A stretch of 32,598 bases of DNA from Bacteroidota bacterium (lineage in GTDB: Bacteria > Bacteroidota > Ignavibacteria > SZUA-365 > JAADGX01), in assembly GCA_024276335.1 (NCBI GenBank), contig JAJRXL010000181.1, positions 1-32,598 on the forward strand, given 5' to 3'. This document shows positions 16,513 through 25,727 of the stretch, one piece after another. How positions within the stretch are numbered: position 1 is the stretch's first letter; every line of letters starts with the position of its first letter. Below the pieces are notes generated by a model. It searched no databases and was not told the DNA's origin. It worked only from the letters and a program-made list of their open reading frames with translations. Both the position numbers and the translations under genes were made by a program.

Positions 16513-19187
16513 GCCGTCTCGATTCTCAACGTAAGTATCTGGTATGGTTCGAGATGTAGATGCACACGGTTCGACTCGACCGGGAGCTCGCGGCTTATCT
16601 TTTCATTCAATGCAGCCACGAGGACACGTTTCAACGGCACGCCGCACGCCACCGTCCCCGACCTTGACGTCGACCTGGGATTGTAAACTCTCCATATCAT
16701 CCCGTCCCCGTCGTTCGCCTTTTTCAGGCAGCTCCATACGATCCCATCTCCGTCGAGCTCAAGGAAAAAATGCATCGCCGGATACTCGACCCCGTGTTTG
16801 CGGGCCGTCCAGGAAACCGGAGTGTGGTAGTCGGCTGCTTCTTCAAGAATTTCATCAAAAACATCCGTCGGCCCGTGCGCGAATAGGCTGTACTCGAAGA
16901 CATGTCGACCGAAACATTGCCCCTCGGGTATGTCATTCTTCCACGCCGCGTCCCCACCGGGACGAGTCGCGAGATTTCCCCTGGACAACGCGCCCACACC
17001 GCGTAACAAGGTCAGCGCAATCCTGCCGTTGCCGTCGGTATCCAGTTCGTATTCCGGAAGGCCGCGGGTGAAGAGCGTGAACCCGCGCCTGTCGTCCCGC
17101 ACAGTGACGAATTCCTGCAGAACCTCCAGGTTCAGCGGTTTCTCAATCGGAAACGCATCCCAGTCATGCTCCCTGTGAACACGCTCGATCACGGCAAACG
17201 GCGTATGAACCGAAGACGTTGTCGTTTTGATTCCCGTATCAAAAACAACCCGTACCCGGTGATCCCGGGCGCGATTTTCAATCGTCGTCGTAATGTCTAT
17301 CCGCCGTGAACCCGCTGCCAGCGCGATCCTGCTCTCAATCGGAAGCCGGATGGTCTCCATCACCCGATGACTCCCACCATTTGACGCGGCCACCGGAATA
17401 TCCATCTCTGTCGTCAGCTTCAGCATTCCACGCAACGGACCGTTTTCAATGATATCGACCACGCAGGGATAATCCACAGAATGGATTTTCACGTCTTCCT
17501 CCGGGGGACAGTACGAGTAAGCGTCCCCGACGTCGCCGCTGTCCTCGAAAGTATTGAGACCTCCCGCGACCGTCCCCGATTTCTTGTCAGTTACCGTCAG
17601 CGAGCCGTCATTATTGAGGTCAACTTTCACGAAGTCGTTTTCCATGGAACGATGGCTCACCGAAACCCGGTTTTCGTACCGGGGGAATTTCGCCTTCCGC
17701 GAAATCGACAGGTTCGTGAACGCCGTCGATCGGAGAACGGAAGCAGGGACGAGTATGGAGAACCGGTCCGCCCGGTACTGGCGCGGATAACTGTATCTCG
17801 ATTCGGCCAGGCTCCACGCCGTTTCCCTCTTCACTACCTGGAACGGTATCTCTTTGCCATTCGCGTCTTTCACCACGAATCCCCTTACGGGCTCGGAGCG
17901 TTCGCCTTCTCGCGCATCCGGGTTCAGGCCGATGATCTGGTCATGGATATGGAATTCGACCGCGCATTCCACCACGCCTTTCCGCAAGCGAGGGAGGGGA
18001 TTGAAGAGAACGAGGAAACGGTCATCCAGGGCGGAGGACTTGCGCCGCGGGACCAAATCATCCATCAACTGTTTTTGCAACGCGCCCGCAAGTTCCCGGA
18101 TACGTTGGAACCGCACCATCACTTCCCGGTAAACCCGATCCACGCTTGTCCCGCATATTACATCGTGCTCGTGGTTTTGCAGCAGCATCAACCAGGCGTG
18201 TTGCACCAGGCCTGTCCTGTTCCGGGAACCGAACAACATCGCGAGGGCATGCAACGGCTCGATCACCTTTTCCAGCATTACCTGGCAATGGTAATTCGCC
18301 TGCTTCACGTACATGCGGCTCGAGGCCGTCCCGCCGATCACCGCGAATGCGTGGCGAAGCCCGAACCGGCTTTCGCCCTTCCAGACGGGCAGTTTCACGT
18401 CGTCGAGTTCGCTCCGTACTTCTTCAATAAATTCCATGATCGTCGAGTGCCGGACTTCCACGTCGAGGCGTTCCCGCAATAATGACACGACGTCCGCCAC
18501 CCGGCAATCGGGCCAATGGCGGTCGCCGCCGTTCATGATCAGCCGGTGCGACGTCAGGGCGCGACGGTCGAGTTCGTCCTTCAATCGCTCGAACCGTTGC
18601 ACGCTCTGTTCGTCGTCGTCTTTCGCGAAGTACCCGAAGCTGTAGCCGTCCCCGGGCAAGTGGAACATCAGGACCGACGACCCATCCGGAGATTCCCAGC
18701 AGTATTCCGAAGACTCCTGCCCTTCCTCGCCTCCAAACCCCCGGTAGATCACCGCCGCATCAATGCCGAATGCGCGCAGCACCTGGGGCATCTGGGCAAT
18801 GTGGCCGAACTGATCGGGGAGGTATCCCACCGGCATGAACGAGCCGTACCGTTTCGCGCGAGCGGTGCCGTACAGCAGGTTGCGAATGAGCGATTCACCG
18901 CTCGGAAGGAATTCATCCGCAAGGATAAACCACGGACCAACGAACAACCGTCCGCCGTTGACGAGGTTTTTCAACTGTCGTAGCCGGTCCGGCCGTATTT
19001 CGATGTAATCTTCCAACATCGCCATCTGGCCGTCAAGGATGAAGGAGGAAAAACGCGGGTCGTCATCCAGCAGCTGCAGCAGATCTTCCATGAAATCGAT
19101 TAACAGAACGCGCGATTCCTCGGTGTTCATCACCCATTCCCGGTCCCAGTGGACATGCGAAACGATATGATAAACCGGGGATCTCAT
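16509..19187 (-). CDS. GH38 alpha-mannosidase (MngB-like)
   Basis: An 892-residue glycoside hydrolase family 38 enzyme that cleaves alpha-mannosides by a retaining, zinc-dependent mechanism. HVHWDREW at residues 11-18 gives the first metal ligands (H13, D15), YLPDQFGHIAQMP contains the nucleophile D125, and NHEHDVICGTSVDRVYREV is the later metal/middle-domain motif. The N-terminus (WDREWVMNTEESRVLLID...) and the middle DGSLTVTDKKSG region resemble E. coli MngB, a mannosylglycerate hydrolase of similar size. No signal peptide, so intracellular. It is the first gene of the sugar cluster and overlaps the epimerase by 4 nt; ATG 19187 has only a weak SD. Whether the substrate is a mannoside, mannosylglycerate or another alpha-glycoside is open. 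Confidence 0.93.
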   Translation of the reverse strand: MRSPVYHIVSHVHWDREWVMNTEESRVLLIDFMEDLLQLLDDDPRFSSFILDGQMAMLEDYIEIRPDRLRQLKNLVNGGRLFVGPWFILADEFLPSGESLIRNLLYGTARAKRYGSFMPVGYLPDQFGHIAQMPQVLRAFGIDAAVIYRGFGGEEGQESSEYCWESPDGSSVLMFHLPGDGYSFGYFAKDDDEQSVQRFERLKDELDRRALTSHRLIMNGGDRHWPDCRVADVVSLLRERLDVEVRHSTIMEFIEEVRSELDDVKLPVWKGESRFGLRHAFAVIGGTASSRMYVKQANYHCQVMLEKVIEPLHALAMLFGSRNRTGLVQHAWLMLLQNHEHDVICGTSVDRVYREVMVRFQRIRELAGALQKQLMDDLVPRRKSSALDDRFLVLFNPLPRLRKGVVECAVEFHIHDQIIGLNPDAREGERSEPVRGFVVKDANGKEIPFQVVKRETAWSLAESRYSYPRQYRADRFSILVPASVLRSTAFTNLSISRKAKFPRYENRVSVSHRSMENDFVKVDLNNDGSLTVTDKKSGTVAGGLNTFEDSGDVGDAYSYCPPEEDVKIHSVDYPCVVDIIENGPLRGMLKLTTEMDIPVAASNGGSHRVMETIRLPIESRIALAAGSRRIDITTTIENRARDHRVRVVFDTGIKTTTSSVHTPFAVIERVHREHDWDAFPIEKPLNLEVLQEFVTVRDDRRGFTLFTRGLPEYELDTDGNGRIALTLLRGVGALSRGNLATRPGGDAAWKNDIPEGQCFGRHVFEYSLFAHGPTDVFDEILEEAADYHTPVSWTARKHGVEYPAMHFFLELDGDGIVWSCLKKANDGDGMIWRVYNPRSTSRSGTVACGVPLKRVLVAALNEKISRELPVESNRVHLHLEPYQILTLRIETA

Positions 19188-19354
19188 AGTTACACTTCTA
19201 ACGGCAGGGGCTGCGAAGACGGGGCACGGTAACCCGAACGCCCGTTGGACATGGAACTCGTCTCCGCCGACCGCCCCTTCTCCGGTGGCTGGCCGATCGT
19301 GCGCGGATCACCGTCCCGTGATTTATCGATAACTATCCTGATGGCAGAGTATTC

Positions 19355-21178
19355 TTATTTGTAATCCTTGTTCAAATCAAGTTCCGTTCCCGTCTCTCCT
19401 TCCGCGCCGGCGCGGGAAATCAGGATGTGTATCCTCCGTTGAACGGCGTAATTCTCGTTATCATTGCTGACATCGCCGCCGATTACATGGTAGCGAATTT
19501 TCCCGGCTTTTTTCAGCTCAACGTATTCGGGGAAACCTTCAGCCGCCGCCTTGGTAAACAGCTCTTCAAGATAGTGTGCCGCGTAATGTGCCCGCAGGCC
19601 GGAAAGCTTGAGATTATCCATTACGTCGCCCTTGGACACGACGTGTCGTTTTCCCTGGAGATCATCAAACTCGACCGTTTTATCTTCGATGTATCGCCCG
19701 ATGATGGGTTGCGGATCCGCGTAGCCGGTAACCGTGATGACCAGCACCTCGTTGGGGAGTGCGGCGGACTTGAACCGTGGGAAGATTTCCTCGACGCCCG
19801 CGGTGTACACGGTCCGGAAAATGCTTTCCACCGTCTGGGCGTACGCGCGGTACTGATCGTGCCGCCTGGAATTGCGCCGGAAGCGCTCGATGTATCGCGC
19901 GCCCGCCAGGGGACCCCGTACGAGTTCCAGCAAGCGCTCCAGCTCATCCGGCGTGTTGGGACGATAGTAACCGGTGACGAAAAACGGCACGTTGTATTTT
20001 CCCAGGTCAAATTCCGCCACGGTAATGGAACCGAAGAAGAGCTCGGTCCTCCTGTCGGTATTGGGATAGGTGTTCAGCACCTTGTCCGTCTTCGCGCCGT
20101 GCCGACGAATTTCCGCTTTTACCACGTAGTCCCTGTCCGCCGGAAGCAATTCGATGTACTCCGTGACGTAAGCGTTCGTCACGAAGCTGGTCACCACGGT
20201 GTTCGTGGCCAGGTCGGTAACGGTGACGATACTGGGAAGCGGTTTATGCGTGGTCGAATCGAGCACACTGACAAACAGGCGAAACATGCCGGCACCGTAA
20301 ATATTCGGCATGCCTTCGTAGATATCCAACCCCCCGTAACCGCCTTCCCGCGCAGAAGCGACATAGAACTTGTCCTCCCGGGACGGTGCGAAGAAGAACA
20401 ACTCGTCAGCGTCGGAATTGATGACCGGACCGAGGTTGCGCGGTTCCGACCAATTCTGACCGTCGTTGACGCTCATGTAAATGTCGAACCCCCCGTAGCC
20501 GTCGATGCCGTCGCTGGCATAGTAGAGCGTACCGCCGTCCGGGGTGATGTACGGCGATCGCTCGCTCCCGGAGGTATTGATCGGAGGCATAAGGGGGATA
20601 GCGGCGGACCACGAACCGTCCGCCTGGAGACGAGTCACGTAGATGTCGGTTTCCCCCACCCCGCCCGGGCGGTTGGAGACAAAGTAAATGGTCCGGCCGT
20701 CGGCGCTGATACACGGTTGCGAATCCCAGTACTCGGAATTTACACCCGGAGGCAGGTGCCGCACGTTCGAAACGACGGTCCCGGTAATCGTGCACATGTA
20801 AATATCGGTGTCTCCCAGGCCATCCTCCCGTTCATCAGCGGCGAACACGGCGGTCCGGCCATCCCCGGCGAAGGCCACGGCGCCGTCGTTTTCATCCGTA
20901 TTGATTCCTTCGCCCAGGTTCATCGCTTCCTGCCAGGTCTGCCTCATTCGCTGCGCGTAGAACACGTCTGCTTCGCCGTGGGAGTCATCGTCCCTGTACG
21001 ACGTAAACACGAGCGTTCGCCGGTCACCGGTCACTACCGGGGCGTAATCGTTTGCAGGCGAATTCACGGTCCCTTCCAGCGGCCGCAACACGACCGGGTA
21101 CCTCGTGAACACCTGTGCCTGGACAACCTGCGCAAGGACGGCAAATACACTCAGAGATAGAAGTACACTTTTATACAT
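19355..21178 (-). CDS. OmpA-like outer-membrane protein with PD40 beta-propeller repeats
   Basis: A 607-residue secreted protein. It has a signal peptide (~1-21, ending VVQA before QV) and five PD40 (TolB/WD40-like) repeats, each ending in DIY or DVF after a SxR/ASDxxGGxG turn. These include DDDSHGEADVFY, REDGLGDTDIYM, RPGGVGETDIYV, GIDGYGGFDIYM and REGGYGGLDIYE. The middle part is uncharacterised and rich in ELLPADRDYVVKAE-type sequence. The C-terminal domain is OmpA-like: VTVTGYADPQ and DNLKLSGLRAHYAAHYLEEL followed by NYAVQRRIHI, so it may contact peptidoglycan. It is the last gene of a three-gene envelope module, 15 nt after the beta-barrel gene; SD GGGAG 7 nt upstream. Probably periplasmic/outer-membrane scaffold. 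Confidence 0.88.
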   Translation of the reverse strand: MYKSVLLSLSVFAVLAQVVQAQVFTRYPVVLRPLEGTVNSPANDYAPVVTGDRRTLVFTSYRDDDSHGEADVFYAQRMRQTWQEAMNLGEGINTDENDGAVAFAGDGRTAVFAADEREDGLGDTDIYMCTITGTVVSNVRHLPPGVNSEYWDSQPCISADGRTIYFVSNRPGGVGETDIYVTRLQADGSWSAAIPLMPPINTSGSERSPYITPDGGTLYYASDGIDGYGGFDIYMSVNDGQNWSEPRNLGPVINSDADELFFFAPSREDKFYVASAREGGYGGLDIYEGMPNIYGAGMFRLFVSVLDSTTHKPLPSIVTVTDLATNTVVTSFVTNAYVTEYIELLPADRDYVVKAEIRRHGAKTDKVLNTYPNTDRRTELFFGSITVAEFDLGKYNVPFFVTGYYRPNTPDELERLLELVRGPLAGARYIERFRRNSRRHDQYRAYAQTVESIFRTVYTAGVEEIFPRFKSAALPNEVLVITVTGYADPQPIIGRYIEDKTVEFDDLQGKRHVVSKGDVMDNLKLSGLRAHYAAHYLEELFTKAAAEGFPEYVELKKAGKIRYHVIGGDVSNDNENYAVQRRIHILISRAGAEGETGTELDLNKDYK

Positions 21179-21193
21179 GGCGCATCTCCCTGG

Positions 21194-22015
21194 TCAGAAT
21201 GCAAACATCAATCCAACGGTGACCTGCACGGCGCCCGCCTTCCAGTCGTTATCCGTTGATACGCGTGTCAGGGGGTAGCTGTAGAGAACTTCGGGATTGA
21301 CAAACAGCTTCCTGGAGATACGGAAGAAATACCCCGCCCCTGCGCGCAGCGAGAAGAAAACCGATTCAGTAATATCCATATCTCCGTTGTACACTTCCTT
21401 TTCCGTTACCTGGTCCAAGTATGTAACACCCGGCGGCCCGACGATACGAACAGTCTTTCGGAAATTCTTCCCGGCCACAACACTGAGGGACGGTCCTGCC
21501 TGCACGTAGAGCTGATCGGGAAGGATATCATAGGCGGCAAATGCATCGACGCTGACCGTGTGCATGGTGACGTTCAACGTGTATTCTTCCAGCAATTCCT
21601 CCACCTGATTATCCTCTCCGAGAATAGGCAACGGTTGAGGTTCGCCGGCGAATTCACCACCCCTTCCCTCGTACGCCAACCGCGGGGTGAACCACCAGCG
21701 GTCACCGAGCGGGACGAACACCTTTATCCCGACAACCGGCGCCAGCCCATCGCCCTTGTTGAAACCGCAACACACGAGATCATTCTCGGTCGTGTAGAAC
21801 AGGCCGTCGTGCATGTTGTAGTTCAGTCCCAGGTACGGGCCCACCAGCATGGCCCGGAAACCGGGATAGAGGATCTTGTCCCGCGGTTCGGGAACGAACG
21901 ACGGGCCGTCCGGATCCTCTCCCGGAACAAACGCATTATCCTTTGTCGTCGCGGGCGAGATCGCCGGGAAGGAAATAATGACGAACAGCATCATTTTCAG
22001 TATTGACGTTTTCAT
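21194..22015 (-). CDS. Predicted outer-membrane beta-barrel protein
   Basis: About 273 residues, with a hydrophobic signal (MKTSILKMMLFVIISFPA...) and alternating amphipathic strands consistent with an 8- to 10-strand barrel: VGPYLGLNYNMHDG, RWWFTPRLAYEGRG, VSVDAFAAYDIL, LYVQAGPSLSVVAG, VFFSLRAGAGYFFRI and the C-terminal VQVTVGLMFAF ending in Phe. The start is chosen at the ATG at 22015, 5 nt after AGGAGG (22021-22026); an ATG at 22018 or the GTG at 22021 are alternatives. That AGGAGG overlaps the stop of the VWA gene, so the genes are coupled. No family name; porin-like or PorT-like scaffold is possible. Confidence 0.75.
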   Translation of the reverse strand: MKTSILKMMLFVIISFPAISPATTKDNAFVPGEDPDGPSFVPEPRDKILYPGFRAMLVGPYLGLNYNMHDGLFYTTENDLVCCGFNKGDGLAPVVGIKVFVPLGDRWWFTPRLAYEGRGGEFAGEPQPLPILGEDNQVEELLEEYTLNVTMHTVSVDAFAAYDILPDQLYVQAGPSLSVVAGKNFRKTVRIVGPPGVTYLDQVTEKEVYNGDMDITESVFFSLRAGAGYFFRISRKLFVNPEVLYSYPLTRVSTDNDWKAGAVQVTVGLMFAF

Positions 22016-22024
22016 CATCACCTC

Positions 22025-24049
22025 CTACTTCGCCCGGACGATCTTGTGAACGGTGGTCCCACCCGGCGTTATCAGTCGAATTACGTAAACACCTGGAGAC
22101 AGGGTGGCCCCATCGAGATCAACGCTGAAAGAACCGGGTTCCGTGTATTCATCGACCAGCACCTTCACGCGTCTTCCCATGGCGTCGAGCACTTCGAGCT
22201 TCACCCTGCCCTCAGCTTCCACCCTGTACACCAGCCGGGTCGATACACTGAAGGGGTTGGGGTGATTCCCGACGACTTCTTCACCGAATCGGGCGCTGGC
22301 ATCGATGAGCCGTTCGTCCTGGTAACAAAGGCTGTCCGTTAGTAGGAATCCCGGATCGATGCGACCGACACGAGGATTGCCGTCGGCAAACACCACGTCA
22401 ACAAGCCGTACCGGTGTAGTGCGGGAATTCCCGTGCAGCACCGTGAACGCCACGCGGGCGATTTCATCCGTCGTGCTTCCATCGGTCGTAAGCGTTCCAC
22501 CGGAAAGCTGGAATGTAAACTCTGCTTCATCAGGACCAAAAGTGGTAAAGAAACTGGAATTCGTCATCGGTTCCGCCAGGAGGCCGGACGTTTCCAGCGC
22601 AGACGAAAACGGATAAAGCAACGTCTTGTTGTATGCCAGGACCACCGACAGGCTGCTGACCTCATAGCCGGACGGCACGGCATCCAGAAGCCGGACGGAA
22701 AACGTCACGACGCTGCCGGGGCGCGCGCGTACGCTGTCGGTCAGGCTGACCGTGACACTGTCCCATCCCACGCCCATCAGCCGGAGCAGCTCCGTCGTGT
22801 TCATGCAGCCGTTCCCGTCGATGGTAATATCGAGAGCCTGCTGGCGAAGGCGCGTAGGCGTAAAACAGATGTTCACGGTCCTGGTATTCCCCGGAAAGAT
22901 TTCCTCGGTGGGAAAAGTAGACTCGAAAGAAAACGGCGGTTCTATACCGGAGGAAGATATCCGCATGGGAGCATCGCCCGTGTTGCGTATGACCACGGGC
23001 AGGCAGACGGTATTCCCAACCCGTACGGAATCGAAATCGATGACGTTCACGTTGAGGTCGAGGCTGGGAGAAACGGCCCGGCCACGCAACGGAAGGGTCA
23101 TATCGACGTTCTGGCTGAGGAGGGTCGCAATCGTGCGATAGACGGCGATGAGGTCCCTCCTGGTGGAGGCTGTGAAGTATTGCCCGCCCGTGCTGTTTGC
23201 TATCTGCGTCAGCGGCGTTTCCTCGGCATTGCCGATACCCACGGTAAAGATGCGGACGCGCGCGCCCGTGGCAGCGGTAATGACATCACTGATCGTTTCC
23301 GCGCTACCACTGCAATTATCCGCTCCGTCCGTGAGTGCGATAATAACGCGTTGATTTGAACGGGCAGCCAAGAGGTTTACGACTTTTACCAGCGCGTTAT
23401 ACAAGCACGTGTAATTCCCGAACGCACTGGCGGGTACTGCGGAAGTCAACGCCGCCTTGTTCGACGTGAAGAATTGCAAGACACTGTAATCACTCGTGGC
23501 TGCAAACCGCACGACGGCCGCCTCGTCGGTAATATCGGTCGTAGCGAGCAAGCCGCCGATGAAATCGACACCGGCGTCGTGCGCGGCGCTGATGCGGCTG
23601 ACGTTGCTTCCCGCGTCAGGGTCGTACACATCCTCCTGGTTCATGCTGTTACTCACGTCGAAGAGGAGAGCAATCGACAGCGGCAACCGGGTATCGGCGC
23701 GGAAATTCAACGTAAGGGTATCTATTGCCGGCGCAAGCGTCGGCCGGTAGCAGATGCTCACACTCCGTGAAGCGCCGGGCACAATGGAAAAAGGTACCGC
23801 GATCGATCCGCTGAACGGCAATGGAATATCGTCGAAAGAACGCACGGTAAGCGTGGTGTCGCCAATATTGCGGAAAACCACGTCCAGGCACTTGGCGGTT
23901 CCGCAGAACGTCGTATCGAAATCCAGTGATTCGGGAATCAGTTCCAGTATCGGGCCTTTCACCTGCGCGCGCGCCGGAACGGCAATAATGAAAGTCAAAA
24001 GGAGTGTAACAGCGAAAAACGATTTTGAAAGGGATGACGGGAGATTCAT
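22025..24049 (-). CDS. T9SS-exported VWA / choice-of-anchor D / cohesin-like surface protein
   Basis: 674 residues with domains in order: signal peptide 1-29 (ends PARAQ); an Ig-like choice-of-anchor domain (~35-125, IPESLDFDTTFCGTAKC); a von Willebrand A domain (~126-310) with metal site DVSNS (D131, S133, S135) and LTDGADN (D241); a second anchor-type domain (~328-415); a cohesin-like beta-sandwich (~430-560, DSVRARPGSVVTFSVRL...ARVAFTVLHG); and a C-terminal T9SS type A sorting domain (~590-674, GNHPNPFSVSTRLVYRV...GVYVIRLITPGG). It is therefore exported across the outer membrane and probably surface-anchored. ATG 24049 is chosen for the signal peptide and the GGAG 8 nt upstream; an upstream open extension to 24352 is mostly antisense/intergenic. 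First gene of the module. Confidence 0.92.
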   Translation of the reverse strand: MNLPSSLSKSFFAVTLLLTFIIAVPARAQVKGPILELIPESLDFDTTFCGTAKCLDVVFRNIGDTTLTVRSFDDIPLPFSGSIAVPFSIVPGASRSVSICYRPTLAPAIDTLTLNFRADTRLPLSIALLFDVSNSMNQEDVYDPDAGSNVSRISAAHDAGVDFIGGLLATTDITDEAAVVRFAATSDYSVLQFFTSNKAALTSAVPASAFGNYTCLYNALVKVVNLLAARSNQRVIIALTDGADNCSGSAETISDVITAATGARVRIFTVGIGNAEETPLTQIANSTGGQYFTASTRRDLIAVYRTIATLLSQNVDMTLPLRGRAVSPSLDLNVNVIDFDSVRVGNTVCLPVVIRNTGDAPMRISSSGIEPPFSFESTFPTEEIFPGNTRTVNICFTPTRLRQQALDITIDGNGCMNTTELLRLMGVGWDSVTVSLTDSVRARPGSVVTFSVRLLDAVPSGYEVSSLSVVLAYNKTLLYPFSSALETSGLLAEPMTNSSFFTTFGPDEAEFTFQLSGGTLTTDGSTTDEIARVAFTVLHGNSRTTPVRLVDVVFADGNPRVGRIDPGFLLTDSLCYQDERLIDASARFGEEVVGNHPNPFSVSTRLVYRVEAEGRVKLEVLDAMGRRVKVLVDEYTEPGSFSVDLDGATLSPGVYVIRLITPGGTTVHKIVRAK

Positions 24050-24168
24050 GGCAGGACTCCGTGCGGAAGCCGAAATGTTCTTCAGACCGTTAATGATACG
24101 AATTTTTCGAAAGAAAGTGAATGATTGCGCCTCGCGTGCATGTGGATCGTCGGTCACTTCAATCAAGA

Positions 24169-25203
24169 TCATGTCTCGTTTACCAGGAGGACCTTCCCGG
24201 CCGTCATGTTTTGAACGTATTCCGCGATGCCGTGCCTGGCATCCGCCAGGGGAACGTGTTTCCGGATTTCCGTTTTCAGTTCGTTCGCCAGGAATTTCTG
24301 CAAACCAAGGGCCAGACGCAGTTGATGCCGGAACGGTGTGTCGCGGATCCAATCGACCAGCCAGAATCCCTCGATGGATTTCTTTTCAAAGATAAATCGT
24401 CCGGGCGTGATGCGACAATTTTTCAAGGAAAGCGACCCGTACACGACAACTTTTCCGCCCCGTGGCAACGCACGCAATAGTCGCTCGGTCATGTCCCCCG
24501 CTACGGCGTCGAAAGCAATCGTCGGCCGGAGATCGCGGCATAGGACATTGAGCTTGTCGCCAAAATCCGGATCGTTCGTACAAAGGACGTTTGCCGCGCC
24601 ACGCGACCGCAGGAATTCGACCTGCTCCGTCCTGCGCACGAGGTGGATACCGGGAACGCCGAAACGCACGGCCAGCGACGCAATCATGCGCCCCACGGCC
24701 CCGGCGGCTGCGGTCTGTATGAACGCGCGATGCTTTCCCCCGGTCACCTGCCGCACGAGTATCCTGGCGGTCATCGGGTTGATCAGCATGGTGGCTCCCT
24801 GTTCAACGCTAACCTTCTTGGCCAGGGGCACGCAACGACGAGCCTCGGTGACCATGTATTCCGCCCACGTGCCGTCCCCCCCGTCGGGAGCGCCGCAGGC
24901 CACCCGCTTGCCGTAAAGAAAGCGGCCCAACATCCCCCCACCCACTGCAACAACAACACCGGTACCCTCGAATCCAGGAACCACGGGAAGTTCTTTCTTT
25001 ACACCATAAATGCCGTGGATAAAAGCAAGATCGACCGGGTTGATCGGCGCGGCGGCTATACGCACCAGCACTTCGCCATTCCGCGGCGTGGGCACATCCT
25101 TCTCCACGACGCGCAAACCCGATTCCCAGGAACCGTAATCGGTGAGTTCCACCGCTTTCATGATGCGTGGAATAACAGGAGGCATCAGCCGTGAATCAGT
25201 CAT
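24169..25203 (-). CDS. MDR-family NAD(P)H-dependent oxidoreductase (zinc-independent, quinone-oxidoreductase type)
   Basis: A 344-residue medium-chain dehydrogenase/reductase. The N-terminal GroES-like domain (GEVLVRIAAAPINPVDL, VPGFEGTGVVVAVGGG) is followed by a Rossmann domain with TAAAGAVGRMIASLA (AxxGxxG). The usual catalytic Cys/His zinc ligands and the four-Cys structural loop of alcohol dehydrogenases are not seen, so it is closer to quinone oxidoreductase/enoyl reductases. ATG 25203 has GGGAA at ~8 nt; the domain begins at MKAVELTDYG (25161), an alternative start. It is 24 nt after the PH-like gene and likely cotranscribed with it and sppA. Confidence 0.88.
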   Translation of the reverse strand: MTDSRLMPPVIPRIMKAVELTDYGSWESGLRVVEKDVPTPRNGEVLVRIAAAPINPVDLAFIHGIYGVKKELPVVPGFEGTGVVVAVGGGMLGRFLYGKRVACGAPDGGDGTWAEYMVTEARRCVPLAKKVSVEQGATMLINPMTARILVRQVTGGKHRAFIQTAAAGAVGRMIASLAVRFGVPGIHLVRRTEQVEFLRSRGAANVLCTNDPDFGDKLNVLCRDLRPTIAFDAVAGDMTERLLRALPRGGKVVVYGSLSLKNCRITPGRFIFEKKSIEGFWLVDWIRDTPFRHQLRLALGLQKFLANELKTEIRKHVPLADARHGIAEYVQNMTAGKVLLVNET

Positions 25204-25227
25204 GCCGCGGTTCCCGGAAGGTTGGCA

Positions 25228-25623
25228 TCACATTTCTCCAGCCAGCTTGCGCAAGCGAACGTCTTCCAGCGCTTTCCGCAATTCCCGGTAAAATGCTTCC
25301 GCCACCACGCGGTCCCGGCGACGGATTTTCAGGGAGAGTTGCGTCGTCTCGTGACCGGGCACTTTTTCGAACACGTCGAGATGCAGCGAATGAAAGACGA
25401 GCCGCGCACGGAACCAAGACTTCTTGAACACGATGTCCTTGATTTCGGCCATGGAAACGCGGATGGTCTTCACCTTGGATTTGAAGACCTCCAGGAGGTT
25501 ATCGGAAACCTGGAACTCGAAAACGAGCGCATCATCGGAATACCGGAGAATGCCTTTTGCCTTGGCAAAGCCGTGATACACTTCGTCTATTTCGAACGGG
25601 AGATGGTCGTCTTCCAGCAGCAT
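25228..25623 (-). CDS. Small PH-domain-like protein of unknown function
   Basis: 131 residues, mostly beta strands followed by a C-terminal helix (VVAEAFYRELRKALEDVRLR). The pattern GILRYSDDALVFEFQVSD, VKTIRVSMAEIKDIVFKKSW and LSLKIRRRDRVVAEAFY resembles small bacterial PH-like (seven-strand plus helix) proteins. No signal peptide or membrane segment. AGGAAA lies 8 nt before ATG 25623. It sits between sppA (104 nt upstream) and the MDR oxidoreductase (24 nt downstream). Function not assignable; PH-like assignment is a by-eye fold judgement. Confidence 0.7.
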   Translation of the reverse strand: MLLEDDHLPFEIDEVYHGFAKAKGILRYSDDALVFEFQVSDNLLEVFKSKVKTIRVSMAEIKDIVFKKSWFRARLVFHSLHLDVFEKVPGHETTQLSLKIRRRDRVVAEAFYRELRKALEDVRLRKLAGEM

Positions 25624-25727
25624 CGCGTTTCCTGTTTATACCGGGCGTTTACTCGCTTCCAAAGCTACGAAAACCGCCATGTTGTTTCCAACTCGATATC
25701 CCGTTTTCGACCGCGCGGACAAATTGT

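Noticed and set aside
19188..19354. Possible terminator hairpins between the OmpA gene and GH38
   Set aside because: Only short imperfect dyads such as ATCAC/GTGAT were found, without a U-tract, so no terminator is called there.
19427..21160. 577-codon plus-strand open frame
   Set aside because: It is antisense across the OmpA/PD40 gene. The minus-strand protein has a signal peptide and clear repeats, so this is a shadow frame.
24050..24352. N-terminal extension of the VWA protein frame to 24352
   Set aside because: The extra residues overlap the MDR gene and the intergenic region, with no signal peptide; the start at 24049 has both a signal peptide and a good SD.
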